Assembly: GCA_030706605.1 (NCBI GenBank)
Contig: JAUZOE010000004.1
Location: 62,001 to 126,000, forward strand
DNA from: Bacteroidota bacterium
GTDB taxonomy: Bacteria > Bacteroidota > Bacteroidia > Chitinophagales > Chitinophagaceae
Direction: 5' to 3'
DNA length: 64,000 nt
Part shown: piece after piece, positions 1-9,225 of the stretch
Position numbering within the stretch: position 1 is the stretch's first letter
How the letters are laid out: each line of letters opens with the position of its first letter
Made by a program: the position numbers and the translations under genes
Notes under the pieces: model-generated
Told to the model about the DNA's origin: nothing
Seen by the model: the letters and a program-made list of their open reading frames with translations, nothing else
The model's database searches: none

Positions 1-705
1 TTCTTTTAACTGCAAATGAATGTCAGAAAGTAAATCCAGGGATATTTCTTCTGGTATCAGATTAAGACTTGCCACAACTTCATTCAAATTAGGTTTAAAA
101 AGACTTACGTTCTGATATGAAAAAAAATTCTTCTTTTTGGGATCAACAGTCGTAGGAATATTATTGTTATTACAAAATGAGATCGTGTTGGTAATAATAT
201 TTTTTGTAAGTATGCCTTTGTTATAATCCTCGAGAATGACTACATCAGGCTTTTCAGATGAAATGAATTTTTCTATTTGATTTTGCAACTTTTCTTCATC
301 ATTCTCATCAATATCGCTTATTATTTCAGAATCAAGCCTCATCATTTGTTGATTGCGACTAATAATCCTGATCTTGTTCGTAGTAATTCGTTTTTTACTT
401 TCGAGAATAAAACGGGTATCAATATTTTTTTTCAGAAGAAGTTGCCTGAGTTGACTACCATCTTCATCATCTCCCAAAATAGTAAGTAAAGCAACTGAGG
501 CACCCAGCGCCTGCACATTTAAAGCCACATTACCGGCTCCACCAATTCGTTGTTCCCTTCTGCCAACAAAAACAACGGGAACAGGCGCTTCAGGAGAAAT
601 CCTTTCTACATTTCCCCACCAATACGTATCCAGCATCACATCACCTATTACAGCGACTTTCATCTTTGAAATATCTGAAAACAATTTATCAAGATCTATA
701 CTCAT
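1..705 (-). CDS. rfaE1: D-glycero-beta-D-manno-heptose-7-phosphate kinase (RfaE/HldE kinase domain), partial
   Basis: This frame reads from ATG at 705 to the window edge without a stop, giving about 235 residues; the 3' end lies outside the window. The N-terminal part shows the RfaE signature VAVIGDVMLDTYWWG, then ERISPEAPVPV and the sugar-binding stretch GGAGNVALN, all typical of PfkB/ribokinase-type ADP-heptose pathway kinases. The family phosphorylates heptose-7-phosphate at C1 for lipopolysaccharide inner core synthesis in the cytoplasm. The C-terminal GxGD catalytic motif would be beyond the edge, so activity and the presence of a fused nucleotidyltransferase domain cannot be judged. Its start overlaps the permease stop by four bases (ATGA), which suggests translational coupling. 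A second possible start, MKVAV, lies 14 codons further in. Confidence 0.85.
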   Translation of the reverse strand, partial: MSIDLDKLFSDISKMKVAVIGDVMLDTYWWGNVERISPEAPVPVVFVGRREQRIGGAGNVALNVQALGASVALLTILGDDEDGSQLRQLLLKKNIDTRFILESKKRITTNKIRIISRNQQMMRLDSEIISDIDENDEEKLQNQIEKFISSEKPDVVILEDYNKGILTKNIITNTISFCNNNNIPTTVDPKKKNFFSYQNVSLFKPNLNEVVASLNLIPEEISLDLLSDIHLQLKE

Positions 706-2165
706 TTTTCAATATTAGAATTAATTTTTGAAGGGGAAATAATATAATAAATGGGAATCCCAAGTAAAGCAATAATCAATCCGGGCCAGGTAAATTCAGG
801 TTTATAAATGATAAGTAAAATACAAAAAGATATTCCCATAAGGATATAAATTGCCGGCAGTACCGGATAGCCTAACGCTTTGTAAGGCCGCTCGGCTTCG
901 GGGCTTTTTTTTCTTAAAATAAAAATTCCGGCAATACTGAGTACATAAAATATCACCACTACAAAAGAAATCATATCCAGCAGATCCCCATATTTACCGC
1001 TAAGACATAAAATCGAAGCTACAATACACTGCGCCCAAAGTGCCCAACCGGGAACTGAATTTTTATTGAGTGTTGCTGCTTTTCTAAAAAATAATCCATC
1101 TTTTCCCATGCTATAATAAACCCTTGCACCTGCAAGAATTAATCCATTATTACAGCCAAAAGTTGAAATCATAATCATAATTGCAATAACATAAGTTCCC
1201 ACATTTCCCATCATAGCATTAGCCGCTGAAACGGCAATTCTGTCCTGTGGAGCAAAAGCCAAATTATGCAATGGCAGCACAGCCACATACATCAGGTTGG
1301 CACACACATACACAACTGTCACAATTAGCGTTCCCAGAAAGAGACTCAACCCGATATTCCGTTTTGGATTTTCTATTTCACCAGCTATAAAAGTTACATT
1401 GTTCCAGGCATCACTACTAAAAATAGAACCCACCATACTCGCTGCAATAGCCCCTAAAACTCCAGCGCCTACAACTCCTTCCATTCCGCGGGTTGCGGAT
1501 AATTTTTTCATACTAAAAGCATCTGTCCAGTTAGCCTGCCATACTTCAGGTTTAAAGAAAATGATACCTGCAATAATCAATCCGAGAAGTGAAAGAATTT
1601 TAGTAGATGTGAAAATATTCTGAATCCATTTGGCGCCTTTTACACCTTTGGTATTTGTCCAGGTAAGAAAAGTGATTAATATAATAGAAATGATTTGCGC
1701 TGCACTTATTGTAAAAAAGGTGGGTACGCCTGTATCATTTACCCCGGTACTTATTTTTAATAGAAAATTGGTTTCACTTATTGAAGGAATTAAATAAGCT
1801 GCGAACTTTGAAAAAGCTACCCCAACTGCAGCAATAGTTCCAGTTTGTATTACTGCAAAAAAACTCCAGCCATATACGAAACCAGTTAATGGATTATATG
1901 CCTCTTTAAGATAAACGTATTGCCCGCCAGCATGTGGGAACATTCCGCTCAATTCTCCATAACTAAGCGCAGCCGTTAGTGTCATAAAGCCCGTAAGCAA
2001 CCAAACAATAATAAGCCATCCTGCGCTTCCCACATTTCGGGTAATATCGGCGCTAACAATAAAAATCCCCGAACCGATCATTGAACCTGCCACGATCATA
2101 GTAGCATCAAAAAGCCTAAGGCTTGGTTTAAAAGAAGAGGCATGTTGGCTCATAAAAAATCCCAT
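702..2165 (-). CDS. APC-superfamily amino acid permease
   Basis: The 487-residue protein is almost entirely hydrophobic, with about twelve predicted membrane segments. It begins with the family motif MIVAGSMIGSGIFIVSADI, the glycine-rich unwound helix 1 that binds substrate in APC transporters. The long middle section and the segment around PYKALGYPVLPAIYI resemble LAT-like amino acid exchangers and basic amino acid/polyamine antiporters. It would move amino acids across the inner membrane; the substrate cannot be read from sequence. Two starts are possible: the first ATG at 2165 or the fifth codon at 2153 (MSQHASS). The gene ends in an ATGA overlap with the heptose kinase gene, so the two are probably co-transcribed, although no functional link is evident. 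Confidence 0.9.
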   Translation of the reverse strand: MGFFMSQHASSFKPSLRLFDATMIVAGSMIGSGIFIVSADITRNVGSAGWLIIVWLLTGFMTLTAALSYGELSGMFPHAGGQYVYLKEAYNPLTGFVYGWSFFAVIQTGTIAAVGVAFSKFAAYLIPSISETNFLLKISTGVNDTGVPTFFTISAAQIISIILITFLTWTNTKGVKGAKWIQNIFTSTKILSLLGLIIAGIIFFKPEVWQANWTDAFSMKKLSATRGMEGVVGAGVLGAIAASMVGSIFSSDAWNNVTFIAGEIENPKRNIGLSLFLGTLIVTVVYVCANLMYVAVLPLHNLAFAPQDRIAVSAANAMMGNVGTYVIAIMIMISTFGCNNGLILAGARVYYSMGKDGLFFRKAATLNKNSVPGWALWAQCIVASILCLSGKYGDLLDMISFVVVIFYVLSIAGIFILRKKSPEAERPYKALGYPVLPAIYILMGISFCILLIIYKPEFTWPGLIIALLGIPIYYIISPSKINSNIEK

Positions 2166-2215
2166 TTAGTAATAATGGGATTGAAGATATATATTTTGAA
2201 ATTTCTTGAAGCAAA

Positions 2216-2812
2216 TTATTTTTTGCTTGCAGAATATTTTTGATTTAATCCTGAAATTACATCAGTAGTGATATTTAATGTGGAATCTTTGTAAAACATA
2301 AATCCTGGTTCATAAGAAAATATATAAGAATATCTTCCATCAGCATTATACTCTTTCAAAAAATCCTGAATTCGGGTTAAAATATCTTCTTTCATTTTTG
2401 AATTATAATTGTATAATTCATTGTCAATTCCCTGTTTTCGGGCTTGAAGATCCTGTTGCATTTTATTCATTTCCTGCATAGCACTTTCCTGTTCCTTTTG
2501 GTTCATCGATGAAGCTTTTTGCTGTAACTACACAGCCCGTGCCTGGTATTTTTTTTGCATTGAAGTTATTTCATCATTCGCTGCAGATTGTTTTTGCTCA
2601 AATTCTGCTTTTATTTTCTTATAATAAATATAATTATTTTGTAAAGAATCAAGATCGATATAAGCAACTTTGGATTTTTGATTTAAGTTGTTCTCAATAG
2701 AAGACTTGACTTCCTGAATAATCTTCGCTTTGCTGTGATGAAAATGCAAATAGTACAAATAACCTACTAACCCGATTAAAACAATATTAATTATGAGTAA
2801 AATATTTTTCAT
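2216..2812 (-). pseudogene. OmpH/Skp-like periplasmic chaperone, interrupted by an in-frame TAG
   Basis: Two halves lie in the same reading frame. The first (2812 to 2528) has an N-terminal hydrophobic anchor or signal, MKNILLIINIVLIGLVGYLY, then VAYIDLDSLQNNY, a typical OmpH/Skp opening. It ends at TAG (2530-2528). Reading continues with LQQKASS and then the second half from ATG 2506, a charged coiled coil (MQEMNKMQQDLQARKQG) ending in NQKYSASKK. Joined, they make about 198 residues, the usual length for the family, and the stop falls inside the coiled-coil arm. One base change (for example Glu GAG to TAG) explains it. OmpH/Skp proteins hold unfolded outer-membrane proteins in the periplasm. 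Either the gene is a recent pseudogene or the base is a sequencing error. A separate start at 2506 is possible but would give a protein without a signal peptide. Confidence 0.8.
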
Positions 2813-2964
2813 TCAAATAAATTTAGGGAGGCAAGTTAAAAAAAAACGAATGGTCACTTGAATAAAGCTTTTTGATTTAGGAAACACTTAACAGGCCCAA
2901 AAAGAATAAGACTCATTTCTTAGCTCATCTCCTCCAGGAAATAAACTTTATTCTGACCAAAAAA

Positions 2965-4140
2965 TTATGAAATTTTATCTATTCTTTTCGTGCCGGAATA
3001 AAGTTCATATTCCAGCAAACGACAATCAATTTTACTGGTATAAAATTCAATTTTTCGTTTAGCTTTTAATCCGATCTTTTTAGCAAGATTAAAATTCCCG
3101 GTAAAAACATAACCTGTATATCCTTTACATTTTTTCTTCAAGAAATCTCCGATACGGGCATAAGTCTCTTCCAATTCAATTTCATCGCCCAATCTTTCAC
3201 CATATTCCGGATTAAAAAAAACAATACCGGATTCATTTTCCGGAACCTTCGTTTCCTCAAAATCGCAAATCTCAAAATCAATTAAGTCGGCTACACCCGC
3301 TGCGCCGGCATTTATTTTAGAAATATTAATAGCATCTTCGCTTATATCTGATGCAATAATTTTTAATTCAGGAACATTTTTGACCTGGGCCAATAATTTT
3401 TGTTTTTCCTTTTCATAAAACAAATTATCAAATCCCAATATGTGCATAAACCCATAATAATCACGAAACAATCCGGGCCTTCTATTAGTTGCTAACAGTG
3501 CGGCTTCTATTGCTAAAGTTGACGAGCCGCACATTGGGTTGATAAATGGCGATTTCCGGTCCCATTTTGTAGCGAGCAACGTAGCCGCAGCCAATGATTC
3601 TAACATAGGTGCTTTTCCGGGAATTTTACGGTAACCATGTTTAGATAAAGTTTCTCCTGAAGTATCTATAAATATTTCAGCTTCTTCATTTTTCCAAAAT
3701 AAATTGATTACCGTTTTATTTAATTCAGATCCTGAATCAGGACGTTCATTAAATTTATCTCTAAACCGATCAACAATTGCGTCTTTCACTTTTACATTGG
3801 CAAATAAAGAATTATTAATGGTAATATTATCCACATTACTAGTGATAGAAAAGTATCCGTCTTTTTCAATGATTGATTCCCATTGAATCTGGGATACAGT
3901 TTCATACAATTGATCGGGAGTGCTGCAGGAAAAAGATTTTAGAGAATATAATACCTGGCTTGCACATCGAAGATTTAAGTTTAATTGAATACAGTCATTT
4001 AAAGTTCCGTTTAATTCAATACCAGTAGTAAAGTTTCTTTTTATCTTAAATCCTAATTCAATTACTTCCTGTTGTAGAAAAGGAGATAATCGTTTGCTGC
4101 AGGTAATAATTATCCGGCTCGGCTTGTTGAATGATTGCAT
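2965..4140 (-). CDS. THUMP-domain class I rRNA/tRNA guanine-N2 methyltransferase (RlmL/COG0116-like)
   Basis: The 391-residue protein has an N-terminal THUMP RNA-binding region (roughly residues 1-160, with LNLRCASQVLYSLKSF and ITINNSLFANVKVKDAIVDR) and a C-terminal Rossmann methyltransferase. SAM-binding features include INPMCGSSTLAIEAALLA and IIASDISEDAINISKINA. The product motif reads FFNPEYGERLG, where most relatives have NPPY. Order and length match the COG0116 family, which methylates guanine N2 in 23S rRNA (RlmL N-terminal half) or tRNA. The gene stands alone on the minus strand. The general function is clear but the exact RNA target is not. Confidence 0.85.
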   Translation of the reverse strand: MQSFNKPSRIIITCSKRLSPFLQQEVIELGFKIKRNFTTGIELNGTLNDCIQLNLNLRCASQVLYSLKSFSCSTPDQLYETVSQIQWESIIEKDGYFSITSNVDNITINNSLFANVKVKDAIVDRFRDKFNERPDSGSELNKTVINLFWKNEEAEIFIDTSGETLSKHGYRKIPGKAPMLESLAAATLLATKWDRKSPFINPMCGSSTLAIEAALLATNRRPGLFRDYYGFMHILGFDNLFYEKEKQKLLAQVKNVPELKIIASDISEDAINISKINAGAAGVADLIDFEICDFEETKVPENESGIVFFNPEYGERLGDEIELEETYARIGDFLKKKCKGYTGYVFTGNFNLAKKIGLKAKRKIEFYTSKIDCRLLEYELYSGTKRIDKIS

Positions 4141-4266
4141 ATATGCAAATTAAACCTATCGCTTGAAAGTAGAAAAGAAATCAGATATGCCTTATTCAGA
4201 TATAATCAACAAACTATCAAATTATTTAAATACTAAAATTCAGACCTGGTAACACATATCCATAAA

Positions 4267-4584
4267 TTAAATTCCGGCAAGCCTTAATTTTAAAATTACC
4301 TGTTGGATATTTTTTCCTAAAGAATGTGGGATTGATTTTTTATTATATCCCGGAATAATTTTTCCCGAAACTGGCATAATATGCAATTCATCAAATAATT
4401 TATTAACAATACCTTCGTCGTAAATTTTAGCAATGTCGCAAGCTCGATAGAAATCACGATGCATTCCCATACTATCTAATACTTCAGGCATATCTTGAAA
4501 TTCCGGGAAAGTGATATACTTTTTTAAGAAATAAAAAGTAACATCGTTAATCACTTTCGTGTAGGCTGAGTAAATATGTTCCAT
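4267..4584 (-). CDS. small conserved hypothetical protein
   Basis: This 105-residue frame has ordinary codon use and a plausible ATG. The protein is soluble, with no signal peptide or membrane segment, and mixes aromatic and charged residues (VTFYFLKKYITFPEF, MGMHRDFYRACDIAKIYDEG). The C-terminal end is basic (IQQVILKLRLAGI). I do not recognise a domain. It sits about 130 bases upstream of the methyltransferase gene on the same strand, and a candidate minus-strand promoter lies about 330 bases upstream. Probably a real gene restricted to Bacteroidota; function unknown. Confidence 0.6.
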   Translation of the reverse strand: MEHIYSAYTKVINDVTFYFLKKYITFPEFQDMPEVLDSMGMHRDFYRACDIAKIYDEGIVNKLFDELHIMPVSGKIIPGYNKKSIPHSLGKNIQQVILKLRLAGI

Positions 4585-5006
4585 AAAATTACATTTTAGA
4601 GTTTAGGCCATTTTTATTCATACGCTTTTTAAAAAATCGGGGTTTATTTTTTATTATAAAAATTAGTACCCTATTTTTTTAAGAAGGTTTTTCTGAAAAT
4701 GGATGCGCCGTTTTATAGAGGATTTTGCATTATTAACGGAAATGCAATGGAAAGGGATCAAATTAGAAATTATCTCTATTCTTTTCAAAATTATTGTTGA
4801 GAAAAATCAACAACATTTAATTTTATCAAATTAAAACTTTATTGAAAAAATAATATCTTTTCGGAAATTCAGAGGATAGGCAGGTAAGTATAGTGCTTTC
4901 TTGTAAGTTGGAAACAAAAGTAGTACGCGAAATCCTTACTTGCAAGAGATTCTACAAAAATATTTATACACATTTCAGGATAAAGAAGATAAAATCGGGG
5001 GATCAA
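4585..5006. other. intergenic region, AT-rich
   Basis: No credible coding frame was seen in these 422 bases. The stretch near 4630-4680 is nearly pure A/T. The only signal I can point to is a minus-strand promoter-like pair at 4915-4946. The part next to 5007 would hold the 3' end of the large T9SS gene transcript, but no clear hairpin plus U-tract was found. Confidence 0.6.
4915..4946 (-). promoter_or_regulatory. candidate Bacteroidota promoter for the 105-aa gene
   Basis: Read on the minus strand, CTTG at 4946-4943 is followed after exactly 20 bases by TACTTTTG at 4922-4915. The Bacteroidota housekeeping promoter is TTTG, 19-20 bases, TAnnTTTG. The -7 element is a full match and the -33 element keeps TTG. 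The resulting leader to the gene at 4584 would be over 300 bases, which is long, so the match may be chance. Confidence 0.35.
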
Positions 5007-8000
5007 TTAATCATTTCTAAAAATCACTTTTTGCGAAAATTCTTCATTAGTATTCTTATCAATAAACCTTAGAATATAAATTCCACTACTGATGTTTTTG
5101 GTTTTTCTTATCTGTAATTTATTTCCGTTTTCATTTTTGAAAACGATTTCTTTTATTTTTTGATTGAGCATATCCATCAAGGTGATTTTATAAACATGAT
5201 TATTTGAATGAATGAAATCAATATTCAAAATATCTTTCGCAGGATTAGGATAAATAATAATTCCCGAATTACTTATTTTTTTAAGAAAAATAATATTTGT
5301 ATACGTAAAAGAATTATCATTTTTCAAAAGTTTAAGTCGGTAGAAATTTTGATCACCAGACTTGCTATCTATATATTGATATTGATTTAAACCTGTGAAT
5401 AAGCCTGCATTTAAATTACCGATCTCTATAAAAATATTATTGGTATTTTTTCTTTCTACTATTATATTTTTAAGATCCTCACCATTTGTAATACTCCAGT
5501 TTAATTGTACATTTTCATTTATAAATTTTCCTGATAATTCAACTAACATTACCGGAAGCACAGTATAACAATCACCATTGAGATGGTAGTAATAGTATCT
5601 GTTCACACAACCATTGTTGACCATGATATGACATAAATAGATTCCGGTATCAATTGGTGTAAGAGAAGGAATATAATAGTTGAAACCAGAACCGATAAAT
5701 ATACTATCAGTAGAAGTGACATTATCTTTCTTGTACCAGGAATAAGTAGAATTAAATATAGTATCTACCTTTAAAGTAGTAGGATGTTCAAAACAATTGA
5801 AACTGGCAATAATTCCATTATTAGCCAATGGCAACACACTGGCATCGCTTAAAGTAGCATTACCACAGGCATCCAAAGCCCTTAATCTGATTAATGAATA
5901 ATCAGTCCCATTATCAATATTAAAAACGGGATCAGATTGAGGCCCTGCAATAATAGATGGAGTTGACGGGGTGCTTCCTATTATCTCATAAGTAAACGGA
6001 CCTACACCATTTGAGGCTACAACCCCCACACTAAATCCATTTATATCACACTGGTAAGCCGATGATCTTTCTAAATTGGGATATTGATATACAGGGACGG
6101 TTACAGTATCATAAATATAAACATTACAACCATCGTTAGCTTTGTATCTTAATATATAAGACCCGGGGCCAAGATCATTAAACAAATACACCGAATCTGT
6201 TACAAAATCAGGATTTAATTGCGGCGATAAATTATTTCCATCTTTTTTAATAATACGCACGGTAAGAGAACCCATATTAGAAACAACAGATGTTTGAATA
6301 TTTCCTGAACCATTGATCCATGCCGATCCCGGACATTTTGTGATCACTTGCGGAGCATGATTTAAATAGCCAATAACCGGCGAAAGTTGAATAGTGTCTT
6401 TATTGCCACAATTATCCGTAGCAATAATTGTATAGCTAAGACCAACTGCTAAATCAGGCATATTATCAACCGTAATATTGTTAGAGCTATAATTATTATC
6501 AAGCATTAAACTATCTCCGGGATCGTAAATTTTTACATTTACTGGTAAGATCGTGCCCGAAAAACTAATATTGAATTTTGAGAAACCATAATTACAAGAC
6601 TTTGATGCATGAGCAGACATATTGAAAGCACCGGCTGATTTGGTAAAACATATTTGTATTGTGGTATCGGGACAGCTATTGACAATTTGAATACAATAGG
6701 AGCCATATAGTAAATTATCAAATTTGCCGGTATTATTACACGCTACTGTATCATTGCTTGCATCAATAATACAATATTCCGGATTGGTTAAATTTTGTTG
6801 ACCCTTTACCTGTGCCGAAAAAGAAGTGCAGGAGTAATTACTTAAACTAACAGAACTATTTACCGAAGGAATAGGTGCCCCAACAGTAAAACAATTAACT
6901 ACAGTGGTATCCGGACAAGCATTTTTTGATTTTAAACAATAAGTACCGTAAGAAAGATTATTAAAAATCCCGGTACTATCACAATAAATTAAAACATCAG
7001 CGCTATTATACAAACAGAATTCCGCATTATTAAAATTACTTGTGGTAGCAGTAGCTGTAAAAGTAGAGCATGTTTTATTGGTAACAGAAATGCTCAAATC
7101 ATTTATAATAGTAGGAGACCCTACATCAAAACACCGGGTAATAGTGGTATCTATACAGGCATCATGAATTGTAACACAATAGCTTCCCAAAGGGATGCTA
7201 TCAAAAATACCTGTACTATTACAACTTATTTGAGCTCCGCTGGTATCATACAAACAATAGGTAGGGAGAGTCAAGCTATCTCCGCCAACTTCAATTCCGA
7301 AATTTACGCAATTCACGTACGATGGTAAAATAACATCCGGAATTATTGGAATAGGCCTTTTGACTAAAAAACACCGTGTTATAGTAGTATCCCTACAACC
7401 ATCTTTTGTGGCTATACAATAATCTCCATATGCTAAATTGGAAAAAACACCAGATGAATCGCTATTTATAAAAACACCATTTCCGTCTGATAAAATATAA
7501 AAGGGATCAGTAAGACCCACCTGACCCGTTACAGCTACATCAAATGTGTTGCAATTGTTGTTAGTAATAATAACATCATCTGCAATCGAAATAACAGGAG
7601 GGGTTATATTAAAACATCTTGAAATGGTGGTATCAGTACAAGCATCATGTGTTTTTATACAATATCTTCCATAATGGATATTATTAAATAATCCCGTAGA
7701 GTTGCAAACTAATTTAACATCATTACTGTCATATAAGCAAAAGTCAGGATTTAAAAAATTAGAAACCCCGGTAACAGAGGCCGTAAAAGTATTACATACT
7801 TTATTTGAAATAGTGACTGCAGCATCTACTGATGGAACTAAAAATAATGAAAGAGTAACTTTTTTAATATTACCACAGCTATCTCTTGCAAAAACATCTA
7901 TAGAGTTAATACCATATACCCCTACTGCAAAAGTAGCATCAGATGACCATGCCGTATCGCCAGCCTGGGTTACGACACCATAAGTAAACCCGGGTATTCC

Positions 8001-8678
8001 ACCTTCGGTACTTATATTATTCTTACTGTCAATTACTTTTATATACCCCGTAGCAGAGTCGCATGATATTTTTGTAAATTGATATGAATCTATGCTCCAT
8101 GTATAATTATTAATAGTTACAGTTCTTGTTTGAATTCCACCACATGAATCGGTCAATCTTATACTGTAATCTCCCGCCTTTAAGCCCGGAAAATATCCAT
8201 TAGCACTGGTAATACCTACTCCCATTGGCGACGGAGCTACTATAGTATAAGTAAAGGGAGACCGACCATATTGTAAACCATTTACTGAAATACTTCCATT
8301 ATTACCATTATCGCAACTCACATCCACACTATTTAAAGTAAATCTTGGATCTTCATAAGAACCCGAAACTACAATACCAGTTTTAGTTAAGGTACAATTG
8401 GAAATAATATCGTTAATTTCAACTGAGTAAATTCCTGCCGACAAGCCAGTGATAGAATCACTTGTGGTAAAATTAGAATTAACTGGCCCTATTGTTTTGA
8501 ATTTGTAAGAACCCGAACCACCACTAACTAAAATTTTTATAGAACCTGTAGCTGCGCACCTCGACTCATAAGTAGTAATAGAAGCATTTAATAAATTGCA
8601 ATTCTGTGCCCCGGATGTGTTTGAATAAAATATGCCAAAACAAAATATTATTTTAAAAAGGAGTAAATGTTTCTTCAT
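5007..8678 (-). CDS. large T9SS-secreted cell-surface protein with SprB-like repeats and cysteine-rich modules
   Basis: The 1223-residue protein starts with a signal peptide (MKKHLLLFKIIFCFGIFYSN). Residues about 27-280 contain SprB-type repeats with the pattern GGxGxYxF...GLxAGxYxVxxxD, as in gliding adhesins. Residues about 285-682 hold five tandem modules of about 80 residues, each normally with six cysteines and the run CFxV..P at the junction. Further Ig-like segments follow, and the C-terminus has the type A T9SS sorting domain (IIIYPNPAKDILNI and ISSGIYILRF). It should be exported across the outer membrane by T9SS and anchored or released at the surface, possibly as an adhesin. No catalytic domain is visible. 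It is transcribed divergently from the exopolysaccharide cluster. Confidence 0.85.
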   Translation of the reverse strand: MKKHLLLFKIIFCFGIFYSNTSGAQNCNLLNASITTYESRCAATGSIKILVSGGSGSYKFKTIGPVNSNFTTSDSITGLSAGIYSVEINDIISNCTLTKTGIVVSGSYEDPRFTLNSVDVSCDNGNNGSISVNGLQYGRSPFTYTIVAPSPMGVGITSANGYFPGLKAGDYSIRLTDSCGGIQTRTVTINNYTWSIDSYQFTKISCDSATGYIKVIDSKNNISTEGGIPGFTYGVVTQAGDTAWSSDATFAVGVYGINSIDVFARDSCGNIKKVTLSLFLVPSVDAAVTISNKVCNTFTASVTGVSNFLNPDFCLYDSNDVKLVCNSTGLFNNIHYGRYCIKTHDACTDTTISRCFNITPPVISIADDVIITNNNCNTFDVAVTGQVGLTDPFYILSDGNGVFINSDSSGVFSNLAYGDYCIATKDGCRDTTITRCFLVKRPIPIIPDVILPSYVNCVNFGIEVGGDSLTLPTYCLYDTSGAQISCNSTGIFDSIPLGSYCVTIHDACIDTTITRCFDVGSPTIINDLSISVTNKTCSTFTATATTSNFNNAEFCLYNSADVLIYCDSTGIFNNLSYGTYCLKSKNACPDTTVVNCFTVGAPIPSVNSSVSLSNYSCTSFSAQVKGQQNLTNPEYCIIDASNDTVACNNTGKFDNLLYGSYCIQIVNSCPDTTIQICFTKSAGAFNMSAHASKSCNYGFSKFNISFSGTILPVNVKIYDPGDSLMLDNNYSSNNITVDNMPDLAVGLSYTIIATDNCGNKDTIQLSPVIGYLNHAPQVITKCPGSAWINGSGNIQTSVVSNMGSLTVRIIKKDGNNLSPQLNPDFVTDSVYLFNDLGPGSYILRYKANDGCNVYIYDTVTVPVYQYPNLERSSAYQCDINGFSVGVVASNGVGPFTYEIIGSTPSTPSIIAGPQSDPVFNIDNGTDYSLIRLRALDACGNATLSDASVLPLANNGIIASFNCFEHPTTLKVDTIFNSTYSWYKKDNVTSTDSIFIGSGFNYYIPSLTPIDTGIYLCHIMVNNGCVNRYYYYHLNGDCYTVLPVMLVELSGKFINENVQLNWSITNGEDLKNIIVERKNTNNIFIEIGNLNAGLFTGLNQYQYIDSKSGDQNFYRLKLLKNDNSFTYTNIIFLKKISNSGIIIYPNPAKDILNIDFIHSNNHVYKITLMDMLNQKIKEIVFKNENGNKLQIRKTKNISSGIYILRFIDKNTNEEFSQKVIFRND
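6633..7826 (-). repeat. five tandem ~80-aa cysteine-rich modules
   Basis: Five consecutive units of about 240 bases lie within the 1223-aa gene. The consensus is CxTF..(F/Y)CLYD..xCNSTGxF.N..YGxYCI..DACxDTTIxRCF. The units have clearly diverged at the amino acid level. The second unit lacks the two middle cysteines; the other four have all six. Confidence 0.85.
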
Positions 8679-8900
8679 AGGACTTAATTTTATTTCTAAA
8701 TAGAAAATAATTCTTTAGACTAAAATCCAAGCCCCATTATAACGGTTCAATACCCTTATTTATTGAACAATTTTAGATTTTGTGTATAAATAGTTTTCAT
8801 ATTTTCTAATTTCAATTGAAACCATAATGATAAAAACCTAACCGATCAAAAAATATTTTGGATTTGATTTCGTTTATAGCATCAAATATTCTTAAACATC

Positions 8901-8932
8901 AAGTCAAACATTTAAAAAGTCAAACATTTAAA
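8901..8932. repeat. 16-bp perfect tandem duplication
   Basis: AAGTCAAACATTTAAA occurs at 8901-8916 and again at 8917-8932 with no gap. It lies about 260 bases upstream of the exopolysaccharide promoter and may be a regulator site or a simple slippage duplication. Confidence 0.8.
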
Positions 8933-9193
8933 AAATGGATAGAAATATCAAAAAATGGAGAAAGAAGGGTACCCAGATATTAACAGCAGATTGTTATCCA
9001 CATAAAATAAATTTTTCATTACAATTTTTAATTCCAACACAATTTTCTTCTTTATAGCACTTAATTCTTAAATTATAAATCAATATGCGTATTCGAAATA
9101 CTATATCTTATTCATTTTTTTAAACTAATTTTTCCAATTAAAATTTATGCTCCTAATCCTATAATACATGTAAGTAAGATTTTTTTTAAAAAA

Positions 9194-9225
9194 TTTGGAT
9201 GAGAATATTTAAACTATTATGTTTG
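9194..9225 (+). promoter_or_regulatory. predicted main promoter of the exopolysaccharide cluster
   Basis: TTTG at 9194-9197 is followed by a 20-base spacer and TATGTTTG at 9218-9225. Both elements and the spacing match the Bacteroidota sigma-A consensus (TTTG, N19-20, TAnnTTTG). Transcription would start near 9232, giving a leader of about 147 bases before the ATG at 9379. It is the only full match I found with correct spacing on this strand in the window. Confidence 0.65.

Noticed and set aside
1297-1623. 108-residue plus-strand frame opposite the permease gene
   Set aside because: It is antisense to conserved membrane helices of the permease and has no independent support.
8994-9002. Replication origin at the exact DnaA box
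   Set aside because: A single box in an AT-rich region between surface-protein and capsule genes is not enough.
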